Shown here: positions 24,728 to 32,468 of the stretch, one piece after another
Numbering within the stretch: the first letter of the stretch is position 1
How the letters are laid out: each line of letters begins with the position of its first letter
Assembly: GCA_963718605.1 (NCBI GenBank)
Contig: OY970363.1
Coordinates: 1,364,001-1,428,000, forward strand
DNA from: JACCXE01 sp963718605
GTDB taxonomy: Bacteria > Actinomycetota > Acidimicrobiia > Acidimicrobiales > JACCXE01
Direction: 5' to 3'
DNA length: 64,000 nucleotides
Notes under the pieces: model-generated
Database searches by the model: none
Told to the model about the DNA's origin: nothing
Seen by the model: only the letters and a program-made list of their open reading frames with translations
Program-made: the position numbers and the translations under genes

Positions 24728-26098
24728 CTAGGGAGCGACGGCCACCCGAACACCGGCGGGGACATTCGAATACGCGTAGAACCCGCCGTTGTTGAATCCG
24801 CCGGACGGGTTGAGGAATACCCGCACGTGCGGGCCGCCCCCGACGTACGGCCCCGTGACGATCTCGTTGCCGGCCACGCCGTCGGCGTTGCCCACCGCCA
24901 CCGCGACGCCGCCGGTGAAGCCGGGGTCGTACGCGAAGAAACCACCGTCCACGAGAGATCCGTCGCCGTTGAACGTGCGGACATGGGGGCCACCGCCGGT
25001 TCCCGCGCCGGTGATGATCTCGGCTTTGGCATCACCGACGAGGTTGCCGGCGGCCACGTTCACTCCACCCGAGAAGCTCGGGGCGTAGGCGTAGAAACCG
25101 CCACCGAACACCGACGCGCCGTTCGGCTTGAAGACGCGCACGTGCGGCCCGCCGCCGGGACCGGCGCCCGTGATGATCTCGGCCTTGCCATCACCGTCGA
25201 CGTCTGCGGCCGCCACCGACACGCCGCCGTGGAAGTTCGGGTCGTACGCATAGAAGCTGCCGATCGTGTCGAAGCTGCCCTGCGCGTTCCGCGTCATCAC
25301 AAGTACGTGCGGTCCGCCGCCGGGGCCGGCGCCCGTGATGATGTCGTCCTGTCCGTCACCGTTGACGTCGCCCGACGCAACGTTCACGCCACCGGTGAAC
25401 GCGCCGTACACACCGTTGAACGTGATGTACGAAAGCCCGAGCGGGTTGAACACCGCGAGCGAGGACGTGGTGCCGGGGCCGCTCGCCGCGATGATGTCGG
25501 CCTGGTCGTCGTTGTTGAAGTCACCCACGGCGACGTTCGCCCCGCCTTGCCAGTCCAACGCGTAGAAGTTTGTGTTATTGATGCCACCGGCCGACGTAAG
25601 ACCCTTCACGTGGCCCGGGCACGGGATCCTCGCGTCTTGGCCTTCGGGCACGTACGCGAAGCCGCACGCTCCGGCACCGAGTCCGGTAATGATCGTCGAC
25701 GCGGTGTCGCCCGACTTCGCCGTCGACGCGAACGGCTGCCTGACCGCCGCACCACCGCAGCTGACGGCTACCTCAAGGTCGACGGGGTCTTCACCGGGGA
25801 AGTACTGCGGATTCGAGTTGTTGTGCAACTGAACGGTGAAGTGACCCGAGCCGTCCGTCGTGAAGGCCTTGTTGTCGATCGGCGACAACAGCGCATCGGA
25901 GCGAGCGGGGTAGAGCAACGACGCGCTGCCGCCGCCACCGTCGCACTGACCCTCGATGTTTATGGCGGTGCCGACGGGCCCGGCCACGGGGCTGTAGATG
26001 TACGACGGTGCTGCCGCCGAAGCGGCCTGCGGGAAGCCGAGGCCCACCGTGATGACGGCGACGGCGGACACGACCATTGAACGGGTTCGTACGCGCAT
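24728..26098 (-). CDS. Secreted FG-GAP/VCBS repeat protein
   Basis: 456 residues from ATG 26098. A signal peptide (VVSAVAVITVGLGFPQAASAA) precedes an Ig-like N-domain and then five or six FG-GAP/VCBS-type repeats from about residue 185 to the end. The repeat unit, about 55 residues, reads GGVNVAxGDxNGDGxDDIITGAGPGGGPHVRVF with GGFYAYxPxFxGG. DxDGDGxxD loops bind Ca2+. Such beta-propellers act in adhesion or carbohydrate binding. No LPXTG is present, so it is probably released. TACGCT lies 6 nt before ATG and no Shine-Dalgarno is seen. Confidence 0.85.
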   Translation of the reverse strand: MRVRTRSMVVSAVAVITVGLGFPQAASAAAPSYIYSPVAGPVGTAINIEGQCDGGGGSASLLYPARSDALLSPIDNKAFTTDGSGHFTVQLHNNSNPQYFPGEDPVDLEVAVSCGGAAVRQPFASTAKSGDTASTIITGLGAGACGFAYVPEGQDARIPCPGHVKGLTSAGGINNTNFYALDWQGGANVAVGDFNNDDQADIIAASGPGTTSSLAVFNPLGLSYITFNGVYGAFTGGVNVASGDVNGDGQDDIITGAGPGGGPHVLVMTRNAQGSFDTIGSFYAYDPNFHGGVSVAAADVDGDGKAEIITGAGPGGGPHVRVFKPNGASVFGGGFYAYAPSFSGGVNVAAGNLVGDAKAEIITGAGTGGGPHVRTFNGDGSLVDGGFFAYDPGFTGGVAVAVGNADGVAGNEIVTGPYVGGGPHVRVFLNPSGGFNNGGFYAYSNVPAGVRVAVAP

Positions 26099-26140
26099 GC
26101 CGCCAGCGTATGTCGCTCGCTCGTCGGGCAACATGGGGAC

Positions 26141-26809
26141 ATGACGCCGCACCGTTTGTTGGCACTCGGGCTCGCGGTGTTGTGCGCAATAGCGGGCGTC
26201 GGCGCCGCGCTGTTGCGCCCGCTGCACGCGAAGAATCCCGAGCTGCAAGCCGAGCTGGTCGCGATGCAAGAGGCGGTCAGCGAGGCGCGCCGCGATCGTG
26301 ACAACGCCCAGCGGGGCGTGTTTGTGAATCCGACGGATGAGCAGATCCGCGTGACGGAATTGAACGTGGCGAACGTGGCCCGGCTCAAGCAGATCATCGA
26401 GCGCTACGGCTGGCCGGGCAAGAAGCTCGTGGGGTCAGACGGCGCGCATGCCGCGTGGCTCATCGCAACGCTGAGTGTCGGCCACGATCCAGCCACAGTG
26501 GTGGAGGACAACGCGTTTCTGGCGCAGGTGCTCGCGTTGATGAAGCGCGCGGGCAACGATGTGAGCAAGTCCGATCGCGCCTACCTGGACGACCGCGTCG
26601 CCGCGATGAACGGACAACCGCAGACCTACGGCACGCAGTGGGGTTGTCCCGACGGCGAACTGGTGCCCCTCACGCCGGTGCGTGATGAGTCCGGTCTGGA
26701 TGCCAGGCGTAAGGCGGTCGGGCTCAGACCGTTGCACGAGCAGTTGAAAGACATGATGTTTCAGATTGGGTGCGGCCGCGGCACGCGCCGAATCATCGTG
26801 CGGCCCTAG
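26141..26809 (+). CDS. DUF6624 domain protein, membrane-anchored
   Basis: 222 residues. An N-terminal hydrophobic helix (LALGLAVLCAIAGVGAALL) acts as signal anchor, then an acidic helical linker. The core has YGWPGKKLVGSDGAHAAWLI and later RAYLDDRVAAMNGQPQTYGT, the recurrent GWP...YLxDR...GxxQxYGTQ pattern of DUF6624, a family of unknown function. Several Cys (WGCPDG, QIGCGRG) lie in the C-terminal part. It is divergent from the FG-GAP gene. Confidence 0.75.
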   Translation: MTPHRLLALGLAVLCAIAGVGAALLRPLHAKNPELQAELVAMQEAVSEARRDRDNAQRGVFVNPTDEQIRVTELNVANVARLKQIIERYGWPGKKLVGSDGAHAAWLIATLSVGHDPATVVEDNAFLAQVLALMKRAGNDVSKSDRAYLDDRVAAMNGQPQTYGTQWGCPDGELVPLTPVRDESGLDARRKAVGLRPLHEQLKDMMFQIGCGRGTRRIIVRP

Positions 26810-26814
26810 GCGGC

Positions 26815-27045
26815 TTACAGCGAGGCGGCGGCGTCGATCACTGCGGGCACGATTGCGTCCCAGTCCGCGTCGGGCGCGCGCGTGACCGTCACGAAGTCGA
26901 CCACGCCGAAGATCGACGCGACTCCGGGAATCGCGAGGATCGCCTTGCCGAAGGAACTCTCCTCGAGGTCGTCAGGCACGCTCGTGTCGAGCGTGAACTT
27001 CATTGCGTTTGGATTGGGTGTCGGTGACGCCGAGGCAGATGCCAT
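26815..27045 (-). CDS. NifU/Nfu N-terminal domain protein
   Basis: 76 residues. TPNPNAMKFTLD is the hallmark of the Nfu N-terminal domain (PF08712), followed by SFGKAILAIPGVASIFGVVDFVTVTR. In larger Nfu proteins this domain accompanies a CxxC iron-sulfur scaffold domain; here it stands alone with no Cys, so it cannot carry a cluster itself. It may be a partner or regulator in Fe-S assembly. Its ATG is 7 nt from a TAAAAC hexamer in a shared divergent promoter. Confidence 0.8.
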   Translation of the reverse strand: MASASASPTPNPNAMKFTLDTSVPDDLEESSFGKAILAIPGVASIFGVVDFVTVTRAPDADWDAIVPAVIDAAASL

Positions 27046-27068
27046 CCGCCAAGTTTTACCGTGTACGG
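27046..27068. promoter_or_regulatory. 23-bp bidirectional leaderless promoter
   Basis: Forward -10 TACCGT (27057-27062) is 6 nt before ATG 27069. Reverse TAAAAC (plus-strand GTTTTA, 27053-27058) is 7 nt before the Nfu-N ATG. The two share TA at 27057-27058. This is the same layout as at 17156 and 20200. Confidence 0.68.
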
Positions 27069-27614
27069 ATGGCGACGAAACTCAACCGGGTCGGATTCCT
27101 CGCCGACACGCACAGTGCGAAGAACGATGGCAGCGATTTGCCCGACGCGGTGCTCAAGGCATTCAAGGGCGTTGACCTGATCGTGCATCTCGGCGATGTC
27201 GGCAAAAAGATGATTCTGAGCCGGCTCGGAGAGGTGGCACCGGTGATGATCCAAAGTGAGGATCGCAAGGGGTACACCTTCGCGGCGACGCCCGGCGCGC
27301 CAGTGAAAGCGATCGAGTCGAACGGCCACGCCGTCGGCCTGATCTTCAACCTCGCGCAGCCGGACAAGAAGATCGCCGTCGGCGAGACCGGCATCGACTT
27401 CCCCGACGATTTCGCCAAGTGCATGGATCGCCGGTTCAAGCAGCCGGTCAACGTGGTCGCGTTCGCCGCGACGCACGCGCCGATGACCCAGACCTACAAC
27501 GACGTCCTGTTCTTCAACCCGGGCAGCCCGACGTTGCCGATGCAGCCACCGGGCACCGTCGCGATCCTCGACCTGTCCAAGAAGGCCGCGAGCGTGAAGA
27601 TGGTTCAGCTTTAG
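27069..27614 (+). CDS. Metallophosphoesterase-like protein with altered motifs
   Basis: 181 residues from ATG 27069. VGFLADTHSAKNDG (D-x-H, residues 13-15) and VDLIVHLGDVGKK (GD) mark a YfcE-type calcineurin-like phosphoesterase. The usual GNxD is replaced by VMIQSEDRKG, and the usual GHTH is AATHAPMTQ. The C-terminal FFNPGSPTLP is typical of the family. Metal binding may therefore be weakened, and catalysis is uncertain. Leaderless -10 TACCGT is 6 nt upstream. The next gene starts 9 nt after the stop. Confidence 0.75.
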   Translation: MATKLNRVGFLADTHSAKNDGSDLPDAVLKAFKGVDLIVHLGDVGKKMILSRLGEVAPVMIQSEDRKGYTFAATPGAPVKAIESNGHAVGLIFNLAQPDKKIAVGETGIDFPDDFAKCMDRRFKQPVNVVAFAATHAPMTQTYNDVLFFNPGSPTLPMQPPGTVAILDLSKKAASVKMVQL

Positions 27615-27617
27615 GGT
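27612..27617 (+). promoter_or_regulatory. -10 element built on a stop codon (DUF971 gene)
   Basis: TAGGGT begins with the TAG stop of the metallophosphoesterase gene and lies exactly 6 nt before GTG 27624. Same hexamer and spacing as other leaderless starts in the window. Confidence 0.5.
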
Positions 27618-27623
27618 GACGGG

Positions 27624-27965
27624 GTGGACCCGCGTCACCAGCCTGGCCCCATCGACGTAAAACGCGACACGGGCATCACGATCACGTTCGAGGACGGATA
27701 CGTCGCGGCGTTCGACCTGATGACCCTGCGCCTCGCGTGTGCGTGCGCGGAGTGCCGGGGGATGCGCGAACGCGGCGTCGAGGTGTGGCCCAAGCCGACC
27801 AGTCCGCTGCCGCTGCGCATCGCCGACGCCGAACTCCACGGGGCGTGGGGCATCCGCATCATCTGGAACGACGACCACGGCACGGGAATCTTCCCTTTTG
27901 CCGCGTTGCGCGACTGGCACGAGGGTGGCTTCGTGCAAACCCTCAGCGACCTCGCCAACGGCTGA
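27624..27965 (+). CDS. DUF971 (GBBH-like N-terminal domain) protein
   Basis: 113 residues from GTG 27624. The Zn-binding-like pattern LRLACACAECRGM and IADAELHGAWGIRIIWNDDHGTGIFPFAALR are characteristic of DUF971, the domain that forms the N-terminal part of gamma-butyrobetaine hydroxylase and also occurs alone near iron-sulfur carriers. Stand-alone function is unknown. Its start is supported by TAGGGT 6 nt upstream. Confidence 0.83.
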   Translation: MDPRHQPGPIDVKRDTGITITFEDGYVAAFDLMTLRLACACAECRGMRERGVEVWPKPTSPLPLRIADAELHGAWGIRIIWNDDHGTGIFPFAALRDWHEGGFVQTLSDLANG

Positions 27966-27973
27966 GAATGCGC

Positions 27974-27989
27974 CATACCCCACGGTATG
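27974..27989 (+). promoter_or_regulatory. Inverted repeat upstream of DUF35-thiolase unit
   Basis: CATACC (27974-27979) and GGTATG (27984-27989) are a perfect inverted pair with a 4-nt spacer, 13 nt before ATG 28003. Its core ATACC...GGTAT resembles the site at 21293. It may be the operator of the lipid-degradation pair downstream. Confidence 0.5.
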
Positions 27990-28002
27990 CAACGATGCCC
28001 TC

Positions 28003-28398
28003 ATGGCTAGCCAGATCCCGCTCGTCGACTACTTGGTGCTCGGCGACAACCCTCATCTTCAGGGTCACAAATGCACGTCGTGTGGGGCGATCTTCTTTGA
28101 TCGCCGCAACGCATGCGCTTCGTGCTCCAACACCGAATTCACGACACAGGACATCGCCAACGAAGGCGAACTCCGGACGTTCACGATCGTGTCGCTCGCC
28201 GCGCCCGGCGTTCCGACTCCGTTCGTGGCCGGGGTGGTCGACTGCGACGGCGTGTCCGTGCGCGGCAACGTCATCAACACCGAGCCCGATCCCGAGCACG
28301 TAACCACCGGCATGAAGCTGCGCCTCGCGACCTACGTGGTCGGCACCGACGACAACGGGGTCGAAGCCATCGGCTTCGGCTACGAGCCCATTTCCTAA
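28003..28398 (+). CDS. DUF35 OB-fold, zinc-ribbon acyl-CoA-binding protein
   Basis: 131 residues. The N-terminal zinc ribbon is CTSCGAIFF...CASCSNTEF (two CxxC), followed by an OB-fold half (TFTIVSLAAPGVPTPFVAGVVDCDGVSVRGNV). DUF35 proteins pair with thiolase-like lipid transfer proteins and supply acyl-CoA binding, as with ChsH2 and Ltp2 in sterol side-chain degradation. The thiolase gene follows 18 nt later, so a heteromeric complex is likely. Confidence 0.88.
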   Translation: MASQIPLVDYLVLGDNPHLQGHKCTSCGAIFFDRRNACASCSNTEFTTQDIANEGELRTFTIVSLAAPGVPTPFVAGVVDCDGVSVRGNVINTEPDPEHVTTGMKLRLATYVVGTDDNGVEAIGFGYEPIS

Positions 28399-28416
28399 GG
28401 ACTGAGGAACAAGACC

Positions 28417-29616
28417 ATGGCTAACGAAGACGTTTACATCCTCGGCATCACGATGACGAAGTTCGGCAAGCACCCGGACAAGGACATCATCGACCTCGCA
28501 TCGGAAGCTGCCCTCGGCGCCGTTGCCGACTCGGGCATCTCGATGAAGGAAATCGGGATCATGGGTTTCGGCAACCTCATGGGTCAGAACTCTGGCCAAA
28601 TGCTGCAGAAGCAGATCGGCCAGACGGGCATCCCCGTCTACAACGTGAGCAATGCGTGTGCGACGGGCGCGACCGCGCTGCGCGTCGCCGTCCTGGCGAT
28701 CAAGGCTGGCGAAACCGATGCCGGTATCGCGGTCGGCGTTGAGAAGCTGGCCGGCGCCGGCCTGCTCGGTGGTAACGCCCCGCGTAGCGACAAGAACGAA
28801 TACAACCCATCTGGCCGCTTCGGTTCCGTCGCCGGCACCGACGGTCGCATCGGCACGAACACCATGCCGGGCGTGTTCGCACAGATCGGCCAGGAGTACG
28901 GCCACAAGTACGGTGGCACGTCTTTCGAGCTGTTCGCCAAGATCTCCGAGAAGAACCACGCGCACTCCACGTTGAACCCGCTCGCGGCCTACACGAAGCG
29001 CATGACCCTCGAAGAGATCATGGGCGACATCATGATCGCCTACCCGAACACGCGTCCCATGTGCTCGGCCAACTGCGACGGCGCCGCGGCCGCGGTGGTG
29101 GTGAGCGGCACCAAGTTGAAGACGCTCTCGCTCGAGCAGCAGCGTCGCGCCGTGAAGATCAGCGCGTCGATCCTGACGACTGACCCATACGAAGAGGCAT
29201 GCCAAGTGCTGCCCGACGTCAACCAGCTCACCAAGAACGCGGCCAAGCAGGCCTACGAGCAGGCGGGCGTCGGTCCGAAGGATCTCAGCCTCGTCGAATT
29301 GCACGACTGCTTCGCGACCGCCGAGTTGGTGCACTACGACAACCTCGGCCTGTGCGAAGAAGGCGGCGCCGCCGACTTCTTCAACTCGGGTGCGACCTGG
29401 CGCGACGGCTCAACCCCGGTGAACGTGTCGGGCGGTCTCGAGAGCAAGGGTCACCCGATCGCCGCGACCGGCATCGCGAACATCTGGGAGGTGTGCCATC
29501 ACCTCCGCGGTGAAGCGGGCGACCGTCAGATCGAAGGCGCGAAGGTCGGCCTCGCCCATGTGATCGGCCTCGGCAACGCCTGCGGTATTCACATCCTCGA
29601 GAAAAGCGCGCTGTAG
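28417..29616 (+). CDS. SCP-x-type thiolase
   Basis: 399 residues with a ribosome site (GAGGA) about 11 nt upstream. NVSNACATGA holds the nucleophilic Cys, LVELHDCFATAE the His, GLESKGHPIAATG the GHP motif, and IGLGNACGIHIL the C-terminal Cys region. This is the SCP-x/thiolase subfamily that cleaves 3-ketoacyl-CoA, often in sterol or branched-chain degradation. Unlike Ltp2 aldolases it retains the active-site Cys, so it is expected to be a true thiolase. It probably works with the DUF35 partner. Confidence 0.9.
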   Translation: MANEDVYILGITMTKFGKHPDKDIIDLASEAALGAVADSGISMKEIGIMGFGNLMGQNSGQMLQKQIGQTGIPVYNVSNACATGATALRVAVLAIKAGETDAGIAVGVEKLAGAGLLGGNAPRSDKNEYNPSGRFGSVAGTDGRIGTNTMPGVFAQIGQEYGHKYGGTSFELFAKISEKNHAHSTLNPLAAYTKRMTLEEIMGDIMIAYPNTRPMCSANCDGAAAAVVVSGTKLKTLSLEQQRRAVKISASILTTDPYEEACQVLPDVNQLTKNAAKQAYEQAGVGPKDLSLVELHDCFATAELVHYDNLGLCEEGGAADFFNSGATWRDGSTPVNVSGGLESKGHPIAATGIANIWEVCHHLRGEAGDRQIEGAKVGLAHVIGLGNACGIHILEKSAL

Positions 29617-29618
29617 CA

Positions 29619-30704
29619 ATTCGTAGCGTCGCTTTTCCTAAGCAGTACTGGTATCCGGTCGCGCAGTCGCGGGACCTGAAGCGGAAGCCAATTTCCGTTT
29701 CGATGATGGACGAGCCGCTGGCGATCTTTCGAGATGCCAGCGGCTCGCCGCGTGCCGTGCTCGACCGTTGTCCGCATCGCAACGCCGCTCTTTCGGACGG
29801 GCGCGTGGCGGACGACGGCTGCATCGAGTGCCCGTATCACGGGTGGCGGTTCGACGGCTCAGGCGAATGCCAAGCCGTGCCCGGTTTGTTCGAGGGCGAA
29901 CGGGCCTCTGCGACGGCGCGCAACGTGTCGTCCCACGCGGCGACCGAACGCGACGGGTTCGTCTATGTGTGGGCCGAGCCTGGTGGCACGCCGACGCGTG
30001 AGCCCTTCGCCATGCCCGACCTGATCAATTCCGAACACGCGACCGGCAAGCGCAAGAAGTGGCAGGTCGGTCAGGTGGTGTTTCCCGTCGATCTCGACGC
30101 CACGCTGCACGCCGCGCTCGAGAACACGCTCGACGTGCCCCACACCGCCTTCCTGCACAAGGGCATCTTCCGGGGCAAGCGGTTGAAGGAACTGCACGCC
30201 GTGCGGCGCGATTTCGACGGTGGCGTCGAGGTGGAGTTCCTCGGCGAGCCCGTCGGCCTTGGTCCGATTCAAGGTGGGCCGCTGGCAAACAAGACGTTCA
30301 AGCACTGGGACCGCTTCCTCATGCCTTCGATCGCGCAGGTTGAGTACCGGGTCGAGCCCTGGGTCGAGATCTTCAACAACGTGATCCACGTGCCGTTGTC
30401 GCCCACGGTCACGCGGGCCTGGTTCGTGTTCCGTTGGTGGACACCGTTTCCCGCCGTGTTCTGGAAGCCGATCGTCGAAGTGCAGGGTCGCATGGTCTTG
30501 CGCCAAGACGTGAAAGCGATGAAGAAGCAGTCCGCCAACATCGACCGCTTCGGCGGCGAGCGGTTCGCGTCCACCGACCTCGATCTATTGGGCGCCGCGA
30601 TCTGGCGCATGCTGCGTCAAGCCGAGAAGGCGGAGGACCGCCAAGCTTCAGCCCTCGACGACACCCTCGTCGAAGGCGCCACCAACCTCACCTTCAAGGC
30701 GTAA
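29619..30704 (+). CDS. Rieske [2Fe-2S] aromatic-ring-hydroxylating-type oxygenase
   Basis: Rieske centre: DRCPHRNAALS and CPYHGWRF (CxH...CxxH). Catalytic iron site: NTLDVPHTAFLH. The enzyme uses O2 and electrons from a reductase to hydroxylate a ring or steroid substrate. The first ATG in frame is 29703, but that would lose a conserved-looking stretch beginning FPKQYWYPVAQSRDL, coded from about 29634. No ATG, GTG or TTG opens it; ATT 29619 is the only plausible near start, so the true start is uncertain. The 361-residue version is listed. The stop overlaps the convergent gene by 11 nt. Confidence 0.75.
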   Translation: MRSVAFPKQYWYPVAQSRDLKRKPISVSMMDEPLAIFRDASGSPRAVLDRCPHRNAALSDGRVADDGCIECPYHGWRFDGSGECQAVPGLFEGERASATARNVSSHAATERDGFVYVWAEPGGTPTREPFAMPDLINSEHATGKRKKWQVGQVVFPVDLDATLHAALENTLDVPHTAFLHKGIFRGKRLKELHAVRRDFDGGVEVEFLGEPVGLGPIQGGPLANKTFKHWDRFLMPSIAQVEYRVEPWVEIFNNVIHVPLSPTVTRAWFVFRWWTPFPAVFWKPIVEVQGRMVLRQDVKAMKKQSANIDRFGGERFASTDLDLLGAAIWRMLRQAEKAEDRQASALDDTLVEGATNLTFKA

Positions 30705-31221
30705 GCAACGTTCGCTTTGTGGCGTGAGCTTTGGCGTTTTCGACGTAGTGGTGGGCGCTGAGCGCGAGGCCCTGGCGAGCGGCGTCGTCTAGCTCGCGGA
30801 CGACCTTGGCGGGGACGCCGGCGGCGAGTACGCCCGAAGGAATCTCCTGGCCTTCCTTCACCAGCGCGCCGGCCGCGATTAGCGACTGCGCCCCGACGAT
30901 GGCGCGGTTCAACACCGTGGCGTGCAGTCCAATGAGGCAGCCATCGCTCAGGGTGGCGCCGTGGATCATCGCGGCGTGGCCGATGGTCACCCCTTTGCCG
31001 ACGCGCAGCGGGATGCCGGGATCGGTGTGCATGACGGTGAGGTCTTGCACGTTCGAGCCCTCGCCGATCGTGATCGTCTCGAACTCGCTGCGCAGCACGC
31101 AGCCGTACCAAACGCTCGCGCCCGCTTCGAGCACGACGTTGCCGACGATCGTCGCGTTCTCGGCGACCCACGCTTCGGGGTGGATCTGCGGCGTGAATTC
31201 GCCGAATGAGTAGACGGGCAT
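30694..31221 (-). CDS. Gamma-carbonic-anhydrase-like hexapeptide-repeat protein
   Basis: 175 residues from ATG 31221. Left-handed beta-helix repeats: AWVAENATIVGNVVLEAGAS, VWYGCVLRSEFETITIGEGS, NVQDLTVMHTDPG, TIGHAAMIHGATLSDGCLIG. The His in VMHTD, TIGHAAMIHG fit the gamma-carbonic-anhydrase zinc site, which forms between subunits of a trimer. Many relatives (PaaY, YrdA types) bind metal with unclear activity. TACGCT is 6 nt before ATG. The open frame to 31374 lies over the divergent gene. Confidence 0.88.
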   Translation of the reverse strand: MPVYSFGEFTPQIHPEAWVAENATIVGNVVLEAGASVWYGCVLRSEFETITIGEGSNVQDLTVMHTDPGIPLRVGKGVTIGHAAMIHGATLSDGCLIGLHATVLNRAIVGAQSLIAAGALVKEGQEIPSGVLAAGVPAKVVRELDDAARQGLALSAHHYVENAKAHATKRTLLTP

Positions 31222-31256
31222 CGGCGCAGCGTATTGGGCCGCGTCAGAATGCCGGA

Positions 31257-32468
31257 ATGCCGACGGTGCCAGCAGGTGTGCTCGAAGAAAGTCGTGCCCT
31301 GCAAGACCGGACAGTCGCGCTGCGTCGCTCGTTGCACACCCACCCGGAGTTGGCGCTTGAGTTGCCGTGGACACAGCAGCGCGTAGCCGACGAACTCGCC
31401 GACCTGCCGATCACGCTGACGGAGGGCACCGGGTGCACGTCGTTGATAGGCGTACTCGACGGCGGCGAACCCGGGCCCACTGTGTTGTTGCGCGGCGACA
31501 TGGACGCCTTGCCGATGCCCGAAGACACCGGAGTCGACTTCGCGTCCGAGATCAAAGGCGTGATGCATGCGTGTGGCCACGACGCGCATACGTCGATGCT
31601 GGCGTCCGCCGCGCGGTTGTTGAGTGACCGCCGCGGCGAGATCGCGGGACGGGTCGTGTTCATGTTCCAGCCCGGTGAGGAGGGCGGCTTTGGCGCGAGG
31701 GTGATGCTGGACAACGGACTGTTCGACGTGGCCGGTCGACCCGACGTCGCGTTCGCGCTGCACCAGTCGCCCACCATCCCCAACGGGATGATCGCGCTGA
31801 AGCCCGGAGCGATCATGGCGGCGACCAACAATTTCTTGATTCGCGTTGTGGGCAAGGGCGGTCACGCCTCGATGCCGCATCTCGCCGTGGATCCAATACC
31901 GCCCGCGTGCGAGATCGTCTCCGCGATGCAGGCGTACGTCACGCGCCGCGTCGACGCGTTCGATCCGGCCGTTGTGACGGTCGCAAAGATTCGAGCGGGC
32001 ACCACGATCAACGTCGTGCCCGAAGACGCGTTGTTGCTCGGCACGATCCGCACGGTGTCGGCCAAGACGCGGGCGCTCGTCGTGCAAGGCATCGAGGACC
32101 TAGCCAAGGGCATCGCCGCCGCGCACGGGTGCGTAGCCGAGTGCGAGATGACCCCCGGTTACCCCGTCACCGTGAACGACGACACGATGGCTGGCTACCT
32201 GCGCGGAGTCGCCACCGATCTCGTCGGCCCCGACCTCGTGCGTCTGATGCCGGCGCCGGTGATGGGCGCCGAGGACTTCTCCTACGTGCTCAACGAAGTG
32301 CCGGGTGCGCTGGCCTTCCTCGGCACGATGCCGACCGACCACGCCGGCTTCGTCGCGCCGAACCACTCGAATCGAATGGTGATCAACGAGGACGGCATGG
32401 CCACGGGAGTCGCGATGTACGCAGCTGCGGCGTTGCGGTTCGCGTCGACCGTCACCGAAGACGAGTGA
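31257..32468 (+). CDS. M20 family amidohydrolase
   Basis: 403 residues from ATG 31257. Di-zinc M20D pattern: LRRSLHTHPEL, LLRGDMDALPMPE, MHACGHDAHTSML, MFQPGEEGGFGA and the lid GKGGHASMPHLAVDP. Such enzymes cleave N-acyl amino acids or indole-acetyl and hippurate-type amides. CAGAAT, 6 nt upstream, is a possible leaderless -10. GTGA overlap couples it to lutA, an unusual partner that suggests release of an organic acid later oxidised by the Lut system; this is inference. Confidence 0.87.
   Translation: MPTVPAGVLEESRALQDRTVALRRSLHTHPELALELPWTQQRVADELADLPITLTEGTGCTSLIGVLDGGEPGPTVLLRGDMDALPMPEDTGVDFASEIKGVMHACGHDAHTSMLASAARLLSDRRGEIAGRVVFMFQPGEEGGFGARVMLDNGLFDVAGRPDVAFALHQSPTIPNGMIALKPGAIMAATNNFLIRVVGKGGHASMPHLAVDPIPPACEIVSAMQAYVTRRVDAFDPAVVTVAKIRAGTTINVVPEDALLLGTIRTVSAKTRALVVQGIEDLAKGIAAAHGCVAECEMTPGYPVTVNDDTMAGYLRGVATDLVGPDLVRLMPAPVMGAEDFSYVLNEVPGALAFLGTMPTDHAGFVAPNHSNRMVINEDGMATGVAMYAAAALRFASTVTEDE

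Noticed and set aside
24686..26080. A 464-residue plus-strand open frame with repeats
   Set aside because: The repeats mirror the FG-GAP repeats of the real gene on the other strand.
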